From Planctomycetota bacterium (lineage in GTDB: Bacteria; Planctomycetota; Planctomycetia; Gemmatales; Gemmataceae): a stretch of 38,385 bases of DNA. The notes under the pieces are model-generated. The model ran no database searches. It saw nothing but the letters and a program-made list of their open reading frames with translations, and was not told the origin of the DNA. Both the position numbers and the translations under genes were made by a program. Positions 17,823-26,510 of the stretch are shown piece by piece (position 1 is the first letter of the stretch; each line of letters starts with the position of its first letter). The DNA is taken from assembly GCA_026692965.1 (NCBI GenBank), contig JAPLNF010000125.1, positions 1-38,385 of the forward strand. Direction: 5' to 3'.

Positions 17823-18389
17823 ATGGAAATGCCCATCGGATTTTGGAAGCCTTCTAAGGAGCAAATCGCCCTTGCTGCCAACAAGCAGATTTCTGATGTC
17901 ATAGCGTCAGGAATCAAGCTGCTGTTTTGTGGCATCAATCCGGGTTTGTATACCGCAGCAATTGAAAAACATTTTGGCAGGCCAGGAAACAGGTTTTGGC
18001 CCGCATTATTTGCAGGAGGCTTTACCCCTCGACTTTATTCCCCCTTTGAGCAACACCTTCTTTTGCTTGAAAATCTCGGTATTACGAATCTGGTGAACCG
18101 GGCAACTGCCCGAGCTGATGAAGTCGGGGATAATGAACTTGAAAAAGGGGCAGAGATACTTTCAGAAAAAATAGCAAGGTATAAGCCGGAAGCAGTTGCA
18201 TTTCTTGGCATCACCACTTATCGTACTGCATTCAAGAGACCGCGAGCTAAATTGGGGCTTCAAGAAGATAAAATTTCAGGTGTCAAGATTTGGGTGCTGC
18301 CCAATCCAAGCGGATTAAATGCACATTTTCAAATCAAGGAACTGGGATTGTTATTCTCCCAATTAAAAACTGGTGTTTTTGGTCTGTAG
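17823..18389 (+). CDS. mug: G/U mismatch-specific uracil-DNA glycosylase (Mug/TDG family)
   Basis: The enzyme would excise uracil or related bases from G:U and similar mismatches. The Mug/TDG motif 1 is LLFCGINPGLYTA, followed by HFGRPGNRFWPAL, and the second active-site motif is LPNPSGLNAHF. The family Asn in GINPG is present. The ORF track begins at a TTG (17811); I use the in-frame ATG at 17823 (188 aa), although neither has a clear Shine-Dalgarno and the ATG two codons later is also possible. It lies 17 bp after cheR, probably read from the same transcript, with no functional link evident. Confidence 0.88.
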   Translation: MEMPIGFWKPSKEQIALAANKQISDVIASGIKLLFCGINPGLYTAAIEKHFGRPGNRFWPALFAGGFTPRLYSPFEQHLLLLENLGITNLVNRATARADEVGDNELEKGAEILSEKIARYKPEAVAFLGITTYRTAFKRPRAKLGLQEDKISGVKIWVLPNPSGLNAHFQIKELGLLFSQLKTGVFGL

Positions 18390-18417
18390 ATGTGAAGATA
18401 ACTAAAAGGAGATTTTG

Positions 18418-18810
18418 ATGAACGATAGTAAAATTGTTGATGAATTGATTGCATTGAACCAGAAGCTTTTGGATAGCATTGCTAACGCTGACTGGAAAAC
18501 CTATAAAAATTTGTGTGATGCAAAAATCACAGCGATCGAACCTGAAGCACCAGGTCAGGTAGTTGAAGGCCTCGATTTCCACAAATATTATTTTGATCTT
18601 GGGTCTTCTAAAACCAAAGTGCAAACCACGATGTGCCACCCTGTTGTGCATCATAACGGCGATATGGCTGTGATTGCTTATGTACGATTGGTACAAAAAT
18701 TAAATGCAAATGGATCGCCCATAACTGCAGCATCTGCGGAAACCAGAGTTTGGGAATGCAAAGACGGGAAATGGTTGCATGTGCATTTTCATCGTACTCC
18801 GCTTGTTTGA
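18418..18810 (+). CDS. CaMKII association-domain-like protein (NTF2 fold)
   Basis: This 130-aa soluble protein closely resembles the C-terminal hub domain of animal CaM kinase II: KITAIEPEAPGQVVEGLDFH corresponds to the hub TAFEPEALGNLVEGLDFH, and ETRVWECKDGKWLHVHFHR to ETRVWHRRDGKWQIVHFHR. In animals this domain builds the 12- to 14-subunit ring; stand-alone bacterial relatives with NTF2-like folds are known. It is encoded alone, with no kinase in the same polypeptide. The ATG at 18418 has AAGGAG six bases upstream, so the TTG at 18415 used by the ORF track is unlikely. The stop codon lies inside the terminator hairpin. Confidence 0.88.
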   Translation: MNDSKIVDELIALNQKLLDSIANADWKTYKNLCDAKITAIEPEAPGQVVEGLDFHKYYFDLGSSKTKVQTTMCHPVVHHNGDMAVIAYVRLVQKLNANGSPITAASAETRVWECKDGKWLHVHFHRTPLV

Positions 18811-18834
18811 TAACAACCGTGGTTATCAAATTTT
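18806..18834 (+). terminator. Intrinsic terminator after the CaMKII-AD gene
   Basis: A 9-bp perfect stem (TTTGATAAC / GTTATCAAA) with a 7-base loop is followed by TTTT. The stem includes the stop codon of the upstream gene. Confidence 0.65.
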
Positions 18835-18849
18835 AAAAGGTGTTCTGTT

Positions 18850-20688
18850 ATGTTTAAAATCCAGATAAAAAACTCCACTCAAGATGCTTCATTCGAGCAT
18901 TTTGAGGGTAAATTATTTGGAGGCAGAGCACCTTCAGGAGCGGGAAACGCTCTGATTATAATAGATCCTTCTGTTTCCCGCACGCATTTTTGTATTGAAG
19001 CTGGGCAGGATGGTAGTTTCCTGCTCAGTAATATCAGTTCGGGAAATACCATTGTTTTTGAAGATGGCAAAAGCTTGGATCCAGGGTCTACTGCTGAGTT
19101 TTCAACCCCCAATCATTTTGTTATTGGCGGTACCAGTATCTTTATCCAGTCTGGAATACATGGTAATCCTTCCGACTTTTTCAGCAGGGAAAAAAAAGCC
19201 AGCACTGTCTTTTATTCCCCTATCAAACCAGAAATTCAGAAATCTCCCCCTGTCATCAATTTTGAATTCCCATCTAACTCGCGTTTCCTTGATGATCAAT
19301 CCAACCCCATAATTTTAGAAAATCAATCTGCCCCCGCAGTCATTGGGAAAATTCTCAAGGCACTCGAAAATATTAATAAATTGCAAGCTGAATTATCTGT
19401 GGGAGAGCATTACAACAATCAGATAGCTAGGCAGCTTGTAGAAATGGCTGACCTTGATATTGGCATGGTTCTGTTGCTTACAAATGATAAGTGGGTTATT
19501 TCGGGTTGTTATACCGCTAATGAAAATGTTTCTGTTCGATACAGTACAACGCTGGTTAAAAATGTTGTGGAGCAGAAGAAAACCTTCTTTCAGGATTTAT
19601 CAAACCTTGAAGAAAAAGGCCAGTCTTTGGTAAACCTTGAGGCTGCAGTCATTTCGCCTATCTTGGATTTTCATGACAATATCATTGGCGCACTGTATGG
19701 CGCACGCAGCAAAAATATTATTGCAAAAGGTGGGATCACAAGCCTCGATGCGCAATTGGTGCAAATGCTTGCAAGTACTGTAGGAGCAGGGATTATTCGG
19801 GATAGGGCTAATAAATCCAAGGCTCAATTTGAACAATTCTTTTCCTCTGAGTTAGCAAAAGAATTGGATAGAAACCCAAACTTGCTCGCAGGAAGAGAAC
19901 AGGAAATAACTGCAATGTTTTCTGATTTGCGAGGGTTTACCGCTCTTTCCAACATTCTAAAGCCCGCTGATATTTGCATGCTCCTTCAAGACATCATGGA
20001 ACATCTTAGCGAACAAATTCAAATTGAAGGTGGCGTTATTGTTGATTATGCAGGAGATGGAATTCTTGCAATGTGGAATGCCCCGGTTGAACAACCAGAT
20101 CATGTAGAGAGGGCTTGTAAAGCTGCACTTGCGATGCACAAGGGGTTCCCTGATGTCTGTAAAAGGTGGAGCCATCTGCTGGGTGATTTCCCTATCGGAT
20201 TGGGAATTGGTATTAATACCGGTGTTGCATTAGTCGGAAATACGGGGAGCAAAAGAAAATTTAAATACGGGCCCATGGGCCTTACCGTAAATCTAGCAAG
20301 TCGATTGGAAGCCTCGACTAAATTACTTGGTTTGCCTCTGGTTATCAGTGCAGCTTCTAAAGCAAAACTTTCGACAAATTATCCCACACGAAGATTAGGG
20401 CAGGCTATGTTCCCGGGCATCTCTTTGCCTGTGGAAATTTTTGAATGTAAGGATTCATCCGCAACCAGCGAATGGCAAGAAAATAAAATTCTATATGAAA
20501 CAGCATTGCAGCATTTTGAAGCTAAATTGTTTGGGCACGCAATTAAAACTCTGACCCCTTTGATCGAAAAACATGGTCAAGGTAAGCTGATTGATAGCCC
20601 CTCGCTGAAATTGATCCGAAAATCCTTAGAAGGTCTGGAATCCACCTCGGGAGAGTTTTCGTCCATACTTTGGTCTATGACCAAGTAA
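18850..20688 (+). CDS. FHA-GAF-class III nucleotide cyclase
   Basis: The 612-aa soluble protein has three domains. The FHA domain (about 1-100) has GGRAPS and DPSVSRTHFCIE, typical phosphothreonine-binding elements. The GAF-like domain spans about 165-320. The class III cyclase domain (about 348-520) has metal Asp359 (FSDLRGFT) and Asp403 (YAGDG), and VNLASRLEA with Asn481 and Arg485. At the two base-selecting positions I see Asp399 instead of the usual Lys and Gly474 instead of Asp/Thr, so ATP specificity cannot be assumed. The ~90-residue C-terminus is helical and unrecognised. It could link Ser/Thr kinase activity, through the FHA domain, to a cyclic nucleotide. It follows a terminator and has its own AAAGG near the ATG. 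Confidence 0.92.
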   Translation: MFKIQIKNSTQDASFEHFEGKLFGGRAPSGAGNALIIIDPSVSRTHFCIEAGQDGSFLLSNISSGNTIVFEDGKSLDPGSTAEFSTPNHFVIGGTSIFIQSGIHGNPSDFFSREKKASTVFYSPIKPEIQKSPPVINFEFPSNSRFLDDQSNPIILENQSAPAVIGKILKALENINKLQAELSVGEHYNNQIARQLVEMADLDIGMVLLLTNDKWVISGCYTANENVSVRYSTTLVKNVVEQKKTFFQDLSNLEEKGQSLVNLEAAVISPILDFHDNIIGALYGARSKNIIAKGGITSLDAQLVQMLASTVGAGIIRDRANKSKAQFEQFFSSELAKELDRNPNLLAGREQEITAMFSDLRGFTALSNILKPADICMLLQDIMEHLSEQIQIEGGVIVDYAGDGILAMWNAPVEQPDHVERACKAALAMHKGFPDVCKRWSHLLGDFPIGLGIGINTGVALVGNTGSKRKFKYGPMGLTVNLASRLEASTKLLGLPLVISAASKAKLSTNYPTRRLGQAMFPGISLPVEIFECKDSSATSEWQENKILYETALQHFEAKLFGHAIKTLTPLIEKHGQGKLIDSPSLKLIRKSLEGLESTSGEFSSILWSMTK

Positions 20689-20837
20689 CTTTGCTTCTCT
20701 ATTTTCTCTAAACTCAAACCCAGACTGCCCATCTTTATCCAATTTATTTAGTTTTCCAAAGCATTCAGTTCTTATGCCCTTTTAACCGATATATCCTGTG
20801 TATATTTTGGTTTGGATTATTTCTGTTTAGGTTTTTT

Positions 20838-22739
20838 ATGCTGAAGGCTTTTACGATATTTCGAAGTCTCTTCCTTTGCTTGTTTATTCTAGCGGGCTCG
20901 GGTTGTCTTTATAATGTACATGAATTGATGGATCATTCGATTTGCGAACGCTCGAAAGAAGTGATCGATTTAGAACCGTTGACTCATTTCGAGAAAAAAT
21001 CTGAGCTGCCTAAAGCGAATCCAGAAAATAAGTCTTACAAAGAAAAAGCAGTTGATAATAAAATTGATGGGAGTCTAGAATTTGCAAGATACGAAGCAGG
21101 TCCGAACTCCTCAAAAAATCGTTTAGTTGTACCTGCCGACCTTCCGGGTGCTCAAGAACCCCCTATAAAACTTCCTAAATTTACCAAAGAAAACATGGAA
21201 CAGAGAAAAGAAATTCTCGCCAAGTTGTATCCACCACTGCCTGTAATGTTACCAGAACCAGAGTTGGCATTAGGGCCAGATGGCAAACCTTACTCCCTTT
21301 CAGATCTGCAAAAAATTGCACTTACATCAAGTCCGAAAATTAAACAGGCAGTTGCAGCAGTTGCTGCAGCAAGAGGTGCTGCTATTCAAGCGGGACTTTA
21401 TCCTAACCCAGATTTTGGTTACGAAGGTGATACCATGCAAACCATGGGCACTGCAGGATACCAGGGCGGTTACATTCAGCAAACCATTGTGACTGCAAGC
21501 AAGTTGCCTACCGCAAGGCAGGCGGCTTTGATGGATGTTCGAATCACTGAACTTTCGCTTCGAAAAGCTGAAACAGATCTTTCGCGAGAAGTACGCAATG
21601 GCTACTTTGCGGTATTAGTTGCGGATCAGAATATTCGAGTATCGAAAGCCTTGGCGAATCTTTCTGGTGAGGTGTACGAAACAATCATCGAGCAGGTTAA
21701 TAAAGGTGGGTTTGCAGCACCTTATGAACCATTTCAAATTCGAGTGCTTGCATTGCAAGCGTATGGACAGCTTGTTCAAGCTAGAAATCGGTATACCAGT
21801 GCTTGGAAACAGTTGACCGCAGCCATGGGCGTACCAGGGCTTCCGCTTTCTCAACTTGCAGGCAATATTAATATTCCCATTCCTGTTTATAAATATGATG
21901 AGTGTGTCAAGCGAGTTACTTTGTTGCATACCAGTGTAGCGACAGCAGAATTTGATTTGTTAAAGGCTCAGTCATTATTAAAGCTTGCTCAGATAACTCC
22001 AATTCCAGATGTAACAGTGCGAGTACTGATGCAAAAAGATTTTACCGCACCACCTTATCCATTGTCGCCTACTGTGCAGGTTGGCATGCCTGTGCCCATC
22101 TGGAATCGTAATCAAGGAAATATATTGCAGGCGGAAAGCCAGATGATCTCAGCTTCCGAAAACAAACATAAAGCCCGGAACCAACTTACTGCGGATCTTG
22201 CAGAAGCATTTGAACGCTATGAAAATAGCCGAGTCTTGCTTGGATATTATCGTGATCAAATACTCCCTGATCAGATTCGAACCTATCGTGGTTTGTTTGA
22301 AAGATTTCATGCGGATGTTAAAGTGGGTGATAGCGATACCCTTACTTTTGCAGATGTTGTTAACGCCCAGAACATTCTTTCAGCAAGCGTTGTGCAGTAT
22401 CTTCAAGTCTTGGGGGTCATGTGGATATCTGTGGTGGATATCGCAAATTTATTGCAAACAGATGATCTTTTTCAGATCGCAGGAGAAAAAGTTTCTACTG
22501 AATGGATCAATAGTTCCGAAGCTTTGGAACAATTGATTAATCTGCCATGCAAACACCAATGTTCGCCACTCGGTGACCCTAAATACTTTGGGGTGGATGG
22601 AAAATGGGCACCAGCAACCAAGTCTGAAAAAGAAACAGGAGGCAAGCCTTTACAAGAGAAATCAATCCCAGTATTAAATACTAAGCCCTTGCCTGCACCA
22701 AAGCCTGTAGATTCAAAACCTGATCAACTTTTAAAGTAA
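20838..22739 (+). CDS. TolC-family outer-membrane efflux protein
   Basis: The 633-aa product has a signal peptide (LFLCLFILAGSGC, possibly a lipoprotein signal although the lipobox is poor), a ~120-residue low-complexity N-terminal region and two outer-membrane-efflux repeats (from about 150, starting LSDLQKIALTSSPKIKQAVAAV, and from about 350). A Pro/Lys-rich tail follows from about 590. TolC-type proteins form outer-membrane and periplasmic tunnels for RND or ABC exporters; heavy-metal efflux (CzcC-like) members have a similar arrangement. No pump or adaptor gene is adjacent, so its partner is unknown. It ends in a 16-bp convergent overlap with the next gene. Confidence 0.85.
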   Translation: MLKAFTIFRSLFLCLFILAGSGCLYNVHELMDHSICERSKEVIDLEPLTHFEKKSELPKANPENKSYKEKAVDNKIDGSLEFARYEAGPNSSKNRLVVPADLPGAQEPPIKLPKFTKENMEQRKEILAKLYPPLPVMLPEPELALGPDGKPYSLSDLQKIALTSSPKIKQAVAAVAAARGAAIQAGLYPNPDFGYEGDTMQTMGTAGYQGGYIQQTIVTASKLPTARQAALMDVRITELSLRKAETDLSREVRNGYFAVLVADQNIRVSKALANLSGEVYETIIEQVNKGGFAAPYEPFQIRVLALQAYGQLVQARNRYTSAWKQLTAAMGVPGLPLSQLAGNINIPIPVYKYDECVKRVTLLHTSVATAEFDLLKAQSLLKLAQITPIPDVTVRVLMQKDFTAPPYPLSPTVQVGMPVPIWNRNQGNILQAESQMISASENKHKARNQLTADLAEAFERYENSRVLLGYYRDQILPDQIRTYRGLFERFHADVKVGDSDTLTFADVVNAQNILSASVVQYLQVLGVMWISVVDIANLLQTDDLFQIAGEKVSTEWINSSEALEQLINLPCKHQCSPLGDPKYFGVDGKWAPATKSEKETGGKPLQEKSIPVLNTKPLPAPKPVDSKPDQLLK

Positions 22740-23542
22740 CGATTAAAACAATCGATGGTGTGATTCGCAGCCTTGGAAGAATCAGGCAAGGGCAGAGCCT
22801 CTGCTGAAACAAATCCTTGGTAGTTAATTTCTTTTAAGGCTGCTGCGATAGGTTTAAAATCAGTATGCCCCAACCCAGCAGGTTTTCTATTGGAATCTGC
22901 AAGGTGCACATGCCCGACCATTGCCCCACATTTTCTGAGCGAGTCAGCAATGTTTGTTTCTTCAATGTTCATGTGAAACAAATCACATAAAAGCTTAAGT
23001 GAGTTACTTTGACCCATCTTAGAAATTAATGAAATTCCTTCTTCAACTGTGCGAATCAGGTTGGATTCATAACGGTTGAGGGGTTCAAAAAGTAAGATAG
23101 TTCCTACACTTTTTGCTTTTTGCGAAAGGTGTACCAATGCTTCCTCTAGATAAGCGTGCGCCTGAATCTGATCCACTGATTCGCAATGCCTGCCTTGAAG
23201 CGAACCAATAATTGCTGGTGCGCCATGGGGTGCGCCTGATTCTATCATCCGTGCTATAAAATCTTTGGCATTGTTGCGGATTTTTTCATCTGGAGAAGTT
23301 AAAGTCCATTTATGGAGGACCCATCCGCCACCGGTTCCCAATGCTGCAATTTTCAAGCCATGATCGGTAGCAATTTTCGTAGCTTCAGATTTAGCCAAGG
23401 CTTCTGGCCCTGGTGCGAATATTTCGATGCCTGTAAATCCAAGAGCTTTGGCTTCTTTGCAAGCTTCTTGAACATCTGCCCAATAAACAAATGGCCCACC
23501 CCGCGCTTCATTTACAAGGCTTATTGTTACGCTAGATTTCAT
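22724..23542 (-). CDS. Sugar phosphate isomerase/epimerase, TIM-barrel (AP endonuclease 2 superfamily)
   Basis: The 272-aa protein has the xylose-isomerase-like barrel with the usual metal ligands: Glu in LLFEPLNRYE, Asp in LLCDLFHMNIEE, His in GHVHLADSNR and Glu in FVSAEALPLP. The segment LADSNRKPAGLGHTDF resembles ketose 3-epimerases and hydroxypyruvate isomerase-like enzymes. The substrate cannot be told from sequence. I use the ATG at 23542; the ORF track starts one codon earlier at a GTG. Its 3' end overlaps the TolC gene convergently. Confidence 0.85.
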   Translation of the reverse strand: MKSSVTISLVNEARGGPFVYWADVQEACKEAKALGFTGIEIFAPGPEALAKSEATKIATDHGLKIAALGTGGGWVLHKWTLTSPDEKIRNNAKDFIARMIESGAPHGAPAIIGSLQGRHCESVDQIQAHAYLEEALVHLSQKAKSVGTILLFEPLNRYESNLIRTVEEGISLISKMGQSNSLKLLCDLFHMNIEETNIADSLRKCGAMVGHVHLADSNRKPAGLGHTDFKPIAAALKEINYQGFVSAEALPLPDSSKAANHTIDCFNRYFKS

Positions 23543-23646
23543 CACTTTTAATAATCCTTAAATTGGGCTACAAGTAAAGGTACGATTTATGCTAAGTTTT
23601 CAACACGATGATGCGGTTCAGAATACTCGATTGAAAGAAAGAAACC

Positions 23647-24387
23647 ATGGCTAATTTAAAGATTGCAACAACTGTTCTATTTAGCGCAACACTGTTTTTA
23701 AACTCCGTAGCTCTAGCACAACAAGATGCACAGGAAACCATCAAGAAAGCTGTTGAAGCCCATGGGGGAAAAGAAGCGCTTACCAAGGCCCAGCAATACA
23801 AGCGCACCAGTGCAGGCACTATATTTTTTGGCCAAACTCAAAAATTTACCGATGAATTGATTGTTGCTTTGCCCGCAAAAATCAAACTAGATATAAAGCT
23901 TGATACCAAGGAAAATCTTCTTATGTGTTTGGAAGGCGATACCGGTTGGAGCATTGCAAGTGGATTCCCTATCGATCTATCGAAGGAAAAAATCGTGGAG
24001 CTCAAGGAAGAATCCTACTTCCTTCAAGTGACTAATCTTGTATCTCTTTTGGAACCCAGTTCGAAGCTGACCTCGCTGGGGGAATCTAAACTTATGAATA
24101 AACCGGTCTTGGGAATTAAGGTTTCGCTTGCAGGTGGGCCCGAAGTCTCGTTGTATTTCGACAAGGAAACCAATCTTTTAACCAAGGCAGAAAGAAAAGG
24201 AAAGCAATCCGGGGTCGAGATACTCAAAGGGGTACAATATTCAGATTTTGAGACTTTTGGGTCTGCCAAGTTTGCAACAAAAGAAACGCACTTTCTCGGG
24301 GGCAATAAATTCGTGGAAAATAAAAACATCACCTACACTATCCTAGAGAAGGTTGATGCTTCGGTTTTCAAAAAACCAGGGAAGTAG
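23647..24387 (+). CDS. Secreted LolA-like protein
   Basis: The 246-aa product has a clear signal peptide (LKIATTVLFSATLFLNSVALAQQ) and a mature domain beginning AVEAHGGKEALTKAQQYKRTS. This is the pattern of outer-membrane-lipoprotein-sorting-like proteins common in Planctomycetes and Acidobacteria, with beta-rich segments such as VSLYFDKETNLLTKAERKGK. The role is unknown; a periplasmic lipid or lipoprotein-binding function is a family-level guess. It ends one base before the convergent mlaD gene, with no terminator visible between them. Confidence 0.6.
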   Translation: MANLKIATTVLFSATLFLNSVALAQQDAQETIKKAVEAHGGKEALTKAQQYKRTSAGTIFFGQTQKFTDELIVALPAKIKLDIKLDTKENLLMCLEGDTGWSIASGFPIDLSKEKIVELKEESYFLQVTNLVSLLEPSSKLTSLGESKLMNKPVLGIKVSLAGGPEVSLYFDKETNLLTKAERKGKQSGVEILKGVQYSDFETFGSAKFATKETHFLGGNKFVENKNITYTILEKVDASVFKKPGK

Positions 24388-24388
24388 T

Positions 24389-25669
24389 TTATCTGTTGGG
24401 CGAAAGAATTAAGGGGTTGGCACTAGGGGAGTTATCTTTCAACCCACTACCAGGCCTGACCACACCACCCAACCCGATTGATTCTGGATGCCTTGCAATC
24501 TTATCTGTGAAAATTTCAACATCCTTTAAAACGCGTTCAATCTTTGGTGTCATGCGAGTCACTGCGCCGATAGCGTTATCAAGATTGTTGTAAATCCCTG
24601 GGTCGGTTAGAAACCTTTTGATTGTGCCATCTGCTTGGCCAATAACTCTTACAAGTTCTCTTATATCTGAAATAGTGAAAACGCTTTTCTCAAAAATTTC
24701 GTCAATGTTCTTCGCCAGCGATTCGCTTCTATTTGCAAAAGGCTTGATCAAAACAGAAATATCGTTGATCATTTCTTCAACCACGGAGAATTGATCGTTC
24801 ACTTTTTTCACCAACGTTTTCAATTCCTTCATCATTTCGTCTGTATTCTTGGCAAGTTGGTCGATGTCTTCGGTGCCTTTGCGTACATTCTTAAGGATTG
24901 AACTTACTTGTTTTTGATTCTCATCATTTAAGATGTTTCCCAGTTTGTTTAAATCATCTGCAGCTACTTCAATAATTTTCACAACTTTGTCTTGGTTCGC
25001 TTGAATCAATAAGTCGATTCGCTCGCCAATGCGGTTATACTGCCTGGCAACAGCACTGTATTCGTCCAGAGTTTTTTTGACTTCGGGAACCACATCTTGA
25101 ATTTTCTTAGCAGTGTTGGTGAATTCCTTTAGGGCTTCCTCGACTTTAGGGGCGATTTTTTCGAGCTTTTGTATCGACTTGCTCATCTCATTAAGTGTTT
25201 CTTGCGTACTAGGAACGATATCGGAAGCTCGGTTTAAAAGGCTTGCAACATTCGCAGCACGAACCCCTTCAATCGTTGTTCCAAGTGCGACTTCCTCGCG
25301 ATTAGGATCTATCATGTCATCATCTTTGGGAATTAAATCGATGCTACTATCGTTACCCAATAACCCTGTAACCAAAGTAGGTTGTTCATATTTACGGATT
25401 TTATACGATCGTTCGATGGTGAGATTAACAATAACTTGGCCGTTTTTATCATCGAGTGTGATGTGTGAGACTTGCCCAATGCGGACCCCGGATCTTCTTA
25501 CGGGCGCTCCTGCAGAAATACCGGGCGCATCATTGAAACTAACCTGATATTGATTTACCGATTTAAATAATCCAGGGATACTGCCAAACATAATGACGAG
25601 TGTTCCCAGCAAAAGGAATCCCCCCAGTACCAAAAGCCCAATCTGTACTTTCATTGTCTGATTGCTCAT
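24389..25669 (-). CDS. mlaD: MlaD-like MCE-domain substrate-binding protein
   Basis: The 426-aa protein has one N-terminal membrane anchor (about 8-29), an MCE domain (about 36-115, with VSFNDAPGISAGAPVRRSGVRIGQV) and a long helical region (about 130-400) with recurrent heptad-like patterns, so a periplasmic coiled-coil extension is likely. MCE proteins carry phospholipids between membranes with the MlaFE ABC complex. At 426 aa it is much longer than E. coli MlaD. Its ATG overlaps the mlaF stop by four bases. It is the last gene of the mlaE-mlaF-mlaD operon; no mlaB or mlaC is adjacent. Confidence 0.93.
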   Translation of the reverse strand: MSNQTMKVQIGLLVLGGFLLLGTLVIMFGSIPGLFKSVNQYQVSFNDAPGISAGAPVRRSGVRIGQVSHITLDDKNGQVIVNLTIERSYKIRKYEQPTLVTGLLGNDSSIDLIPKDDDMIDPNREEVALGTTIEGVRAANVASLLNRASDIVPSTQETLNEMSKSIQKLEKIAPKVEEALKEFTNTAKKIQDVVPEVKKTLDEYSAVARQYNRIGERIDLLIQANQDKVVKIIEVAADDLNKLGNILNDENQKQVSSILKNVRKGTEDIDQLAKNTDEMMKELKTLVKKVNDQFSVVEEMINDISVLIKPFANRSESLAKNIDEIFEKSVFTISDIRELVRVIGQADGTIKRFLTDPGIYNNLDNAIGAVTRMTPKIERVLKDVEIFTDKIARHPESIGLGGVVRPGSGLKDNSPSANPLILSPNR

Positions 25670-26505
25670 GATGCTTCATCCCTATTCGCATGGTTTTCAG
25701 ATTCTAGCGTGCGTTCCTTAGCTTCGCCATGAATGAACTGTTGCACGCGGAGATCAGGGGTCTTAAACAGTTCATCAGTCGTGCCATCAAAAATCAATTG
25801 TGGTTCATTAGGTTTCAATCTGGATAGCGGATAAAACATGATTACCCGGTCTGCAACTTTGTGGACGGTACGCATTTCATGAGTAACCACAATGCTAGTA
25901 ACAGGCATATTTTTGCGTGTTTGCAGAATCAGATCATTGATAACATCGGTCATGATGGGATCTAGCCCGCTCGTAGGCTCATCATAAAGCATGACTTCTG
26001 GTTTAAGGATCAGGGCCCTTGCAAGGCCTATTCTTTTTTTCATACCGCCTGAAAGTTCTGCAGGTTTTTTTCCTAGAACACTTTCCTTCATCCCAACTTC
26101 CTTGACACGCATCAGCACAAGTTTTTCGATTTCTTTTTCATCACATTTGGAATGAGCCCTTAAACCAAATGCAACATTATCAAAGACAGTAAGGCTATCG
26201 AAAAGGGCAGCGCCTTGGAATAAAAAACCGAATCGAAGCCGTTGTTCATTTGTGCGTTGTTCATCAAGGGCACACCAATCCTGGCCGTCAAAAAGAACTT
26301 TTCCCGTTGAAGCCTGAAGCAGTGAAATTAAAAGTTTGAGGAGGACTGTTTTGCCACAACCGCTTTCCCCAATCACCACAAGAGTCTGTCCTTTGGGAAT
26401 ATTAAAGTTGATGTTGCGAAGAATATCCACGCCATTAAATGCCATGCCTGCATTTTGCAAGGAGAGGAAATTCGGATTAGAGGAGGAAGAATCCATTCGT
26501 AGCAT
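25666..26505 (-). CDS. mlaF: MlaF-like ABC transporter ATPase
   Basis: The 279-aa ATP-binding subunit of a lipid-transport ABC complex has Walker A GESGCGKT (46-53), the signature LSGGMKKR, Walker B VMLYDEPTSGLDP and a switch His in VVTHEM. SGGMKKR is typical of the MlaF/Ttg2A group. The start ATG at 26505 is 5 bp after the mlaE stop, and AAGG overlaps that stop, so translation is probably coupled. It overlaps mlaD by four bases. Confidence 0.95.
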   Translation of the reverse strand: MLRMDSSSSNPNFLSLQNAGMAFNGVDILRNINFNIPKGQTLVVIGESGCGKTVLLKLLISLLQASTGKVLFDGQDWCALDEQRTNEQRLRFGFLFQGAALFDSLTVFDNVAFGLRAHSKCDEKEIEKLVLMRVKEVGMKESVLGKKPAELSGGMKKRIGLARALILKPEVMLYDEPTSGLDPIMTDVINDLILQTRKNMPVTSIVVTHEMRTVHKVADRVIMFYPLSRLKPNEPQLIFDGTTDELFKTPDLRVQQFIHGEAKERTLESENHANRDEAS

Positions 26506-26510
26506 GATCC

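Noticed and set aside
25113-25547. 144-aa plus-strand ORF inside mlaD
   Set aside because: Low-complexity antisense of a clear MCE gene.
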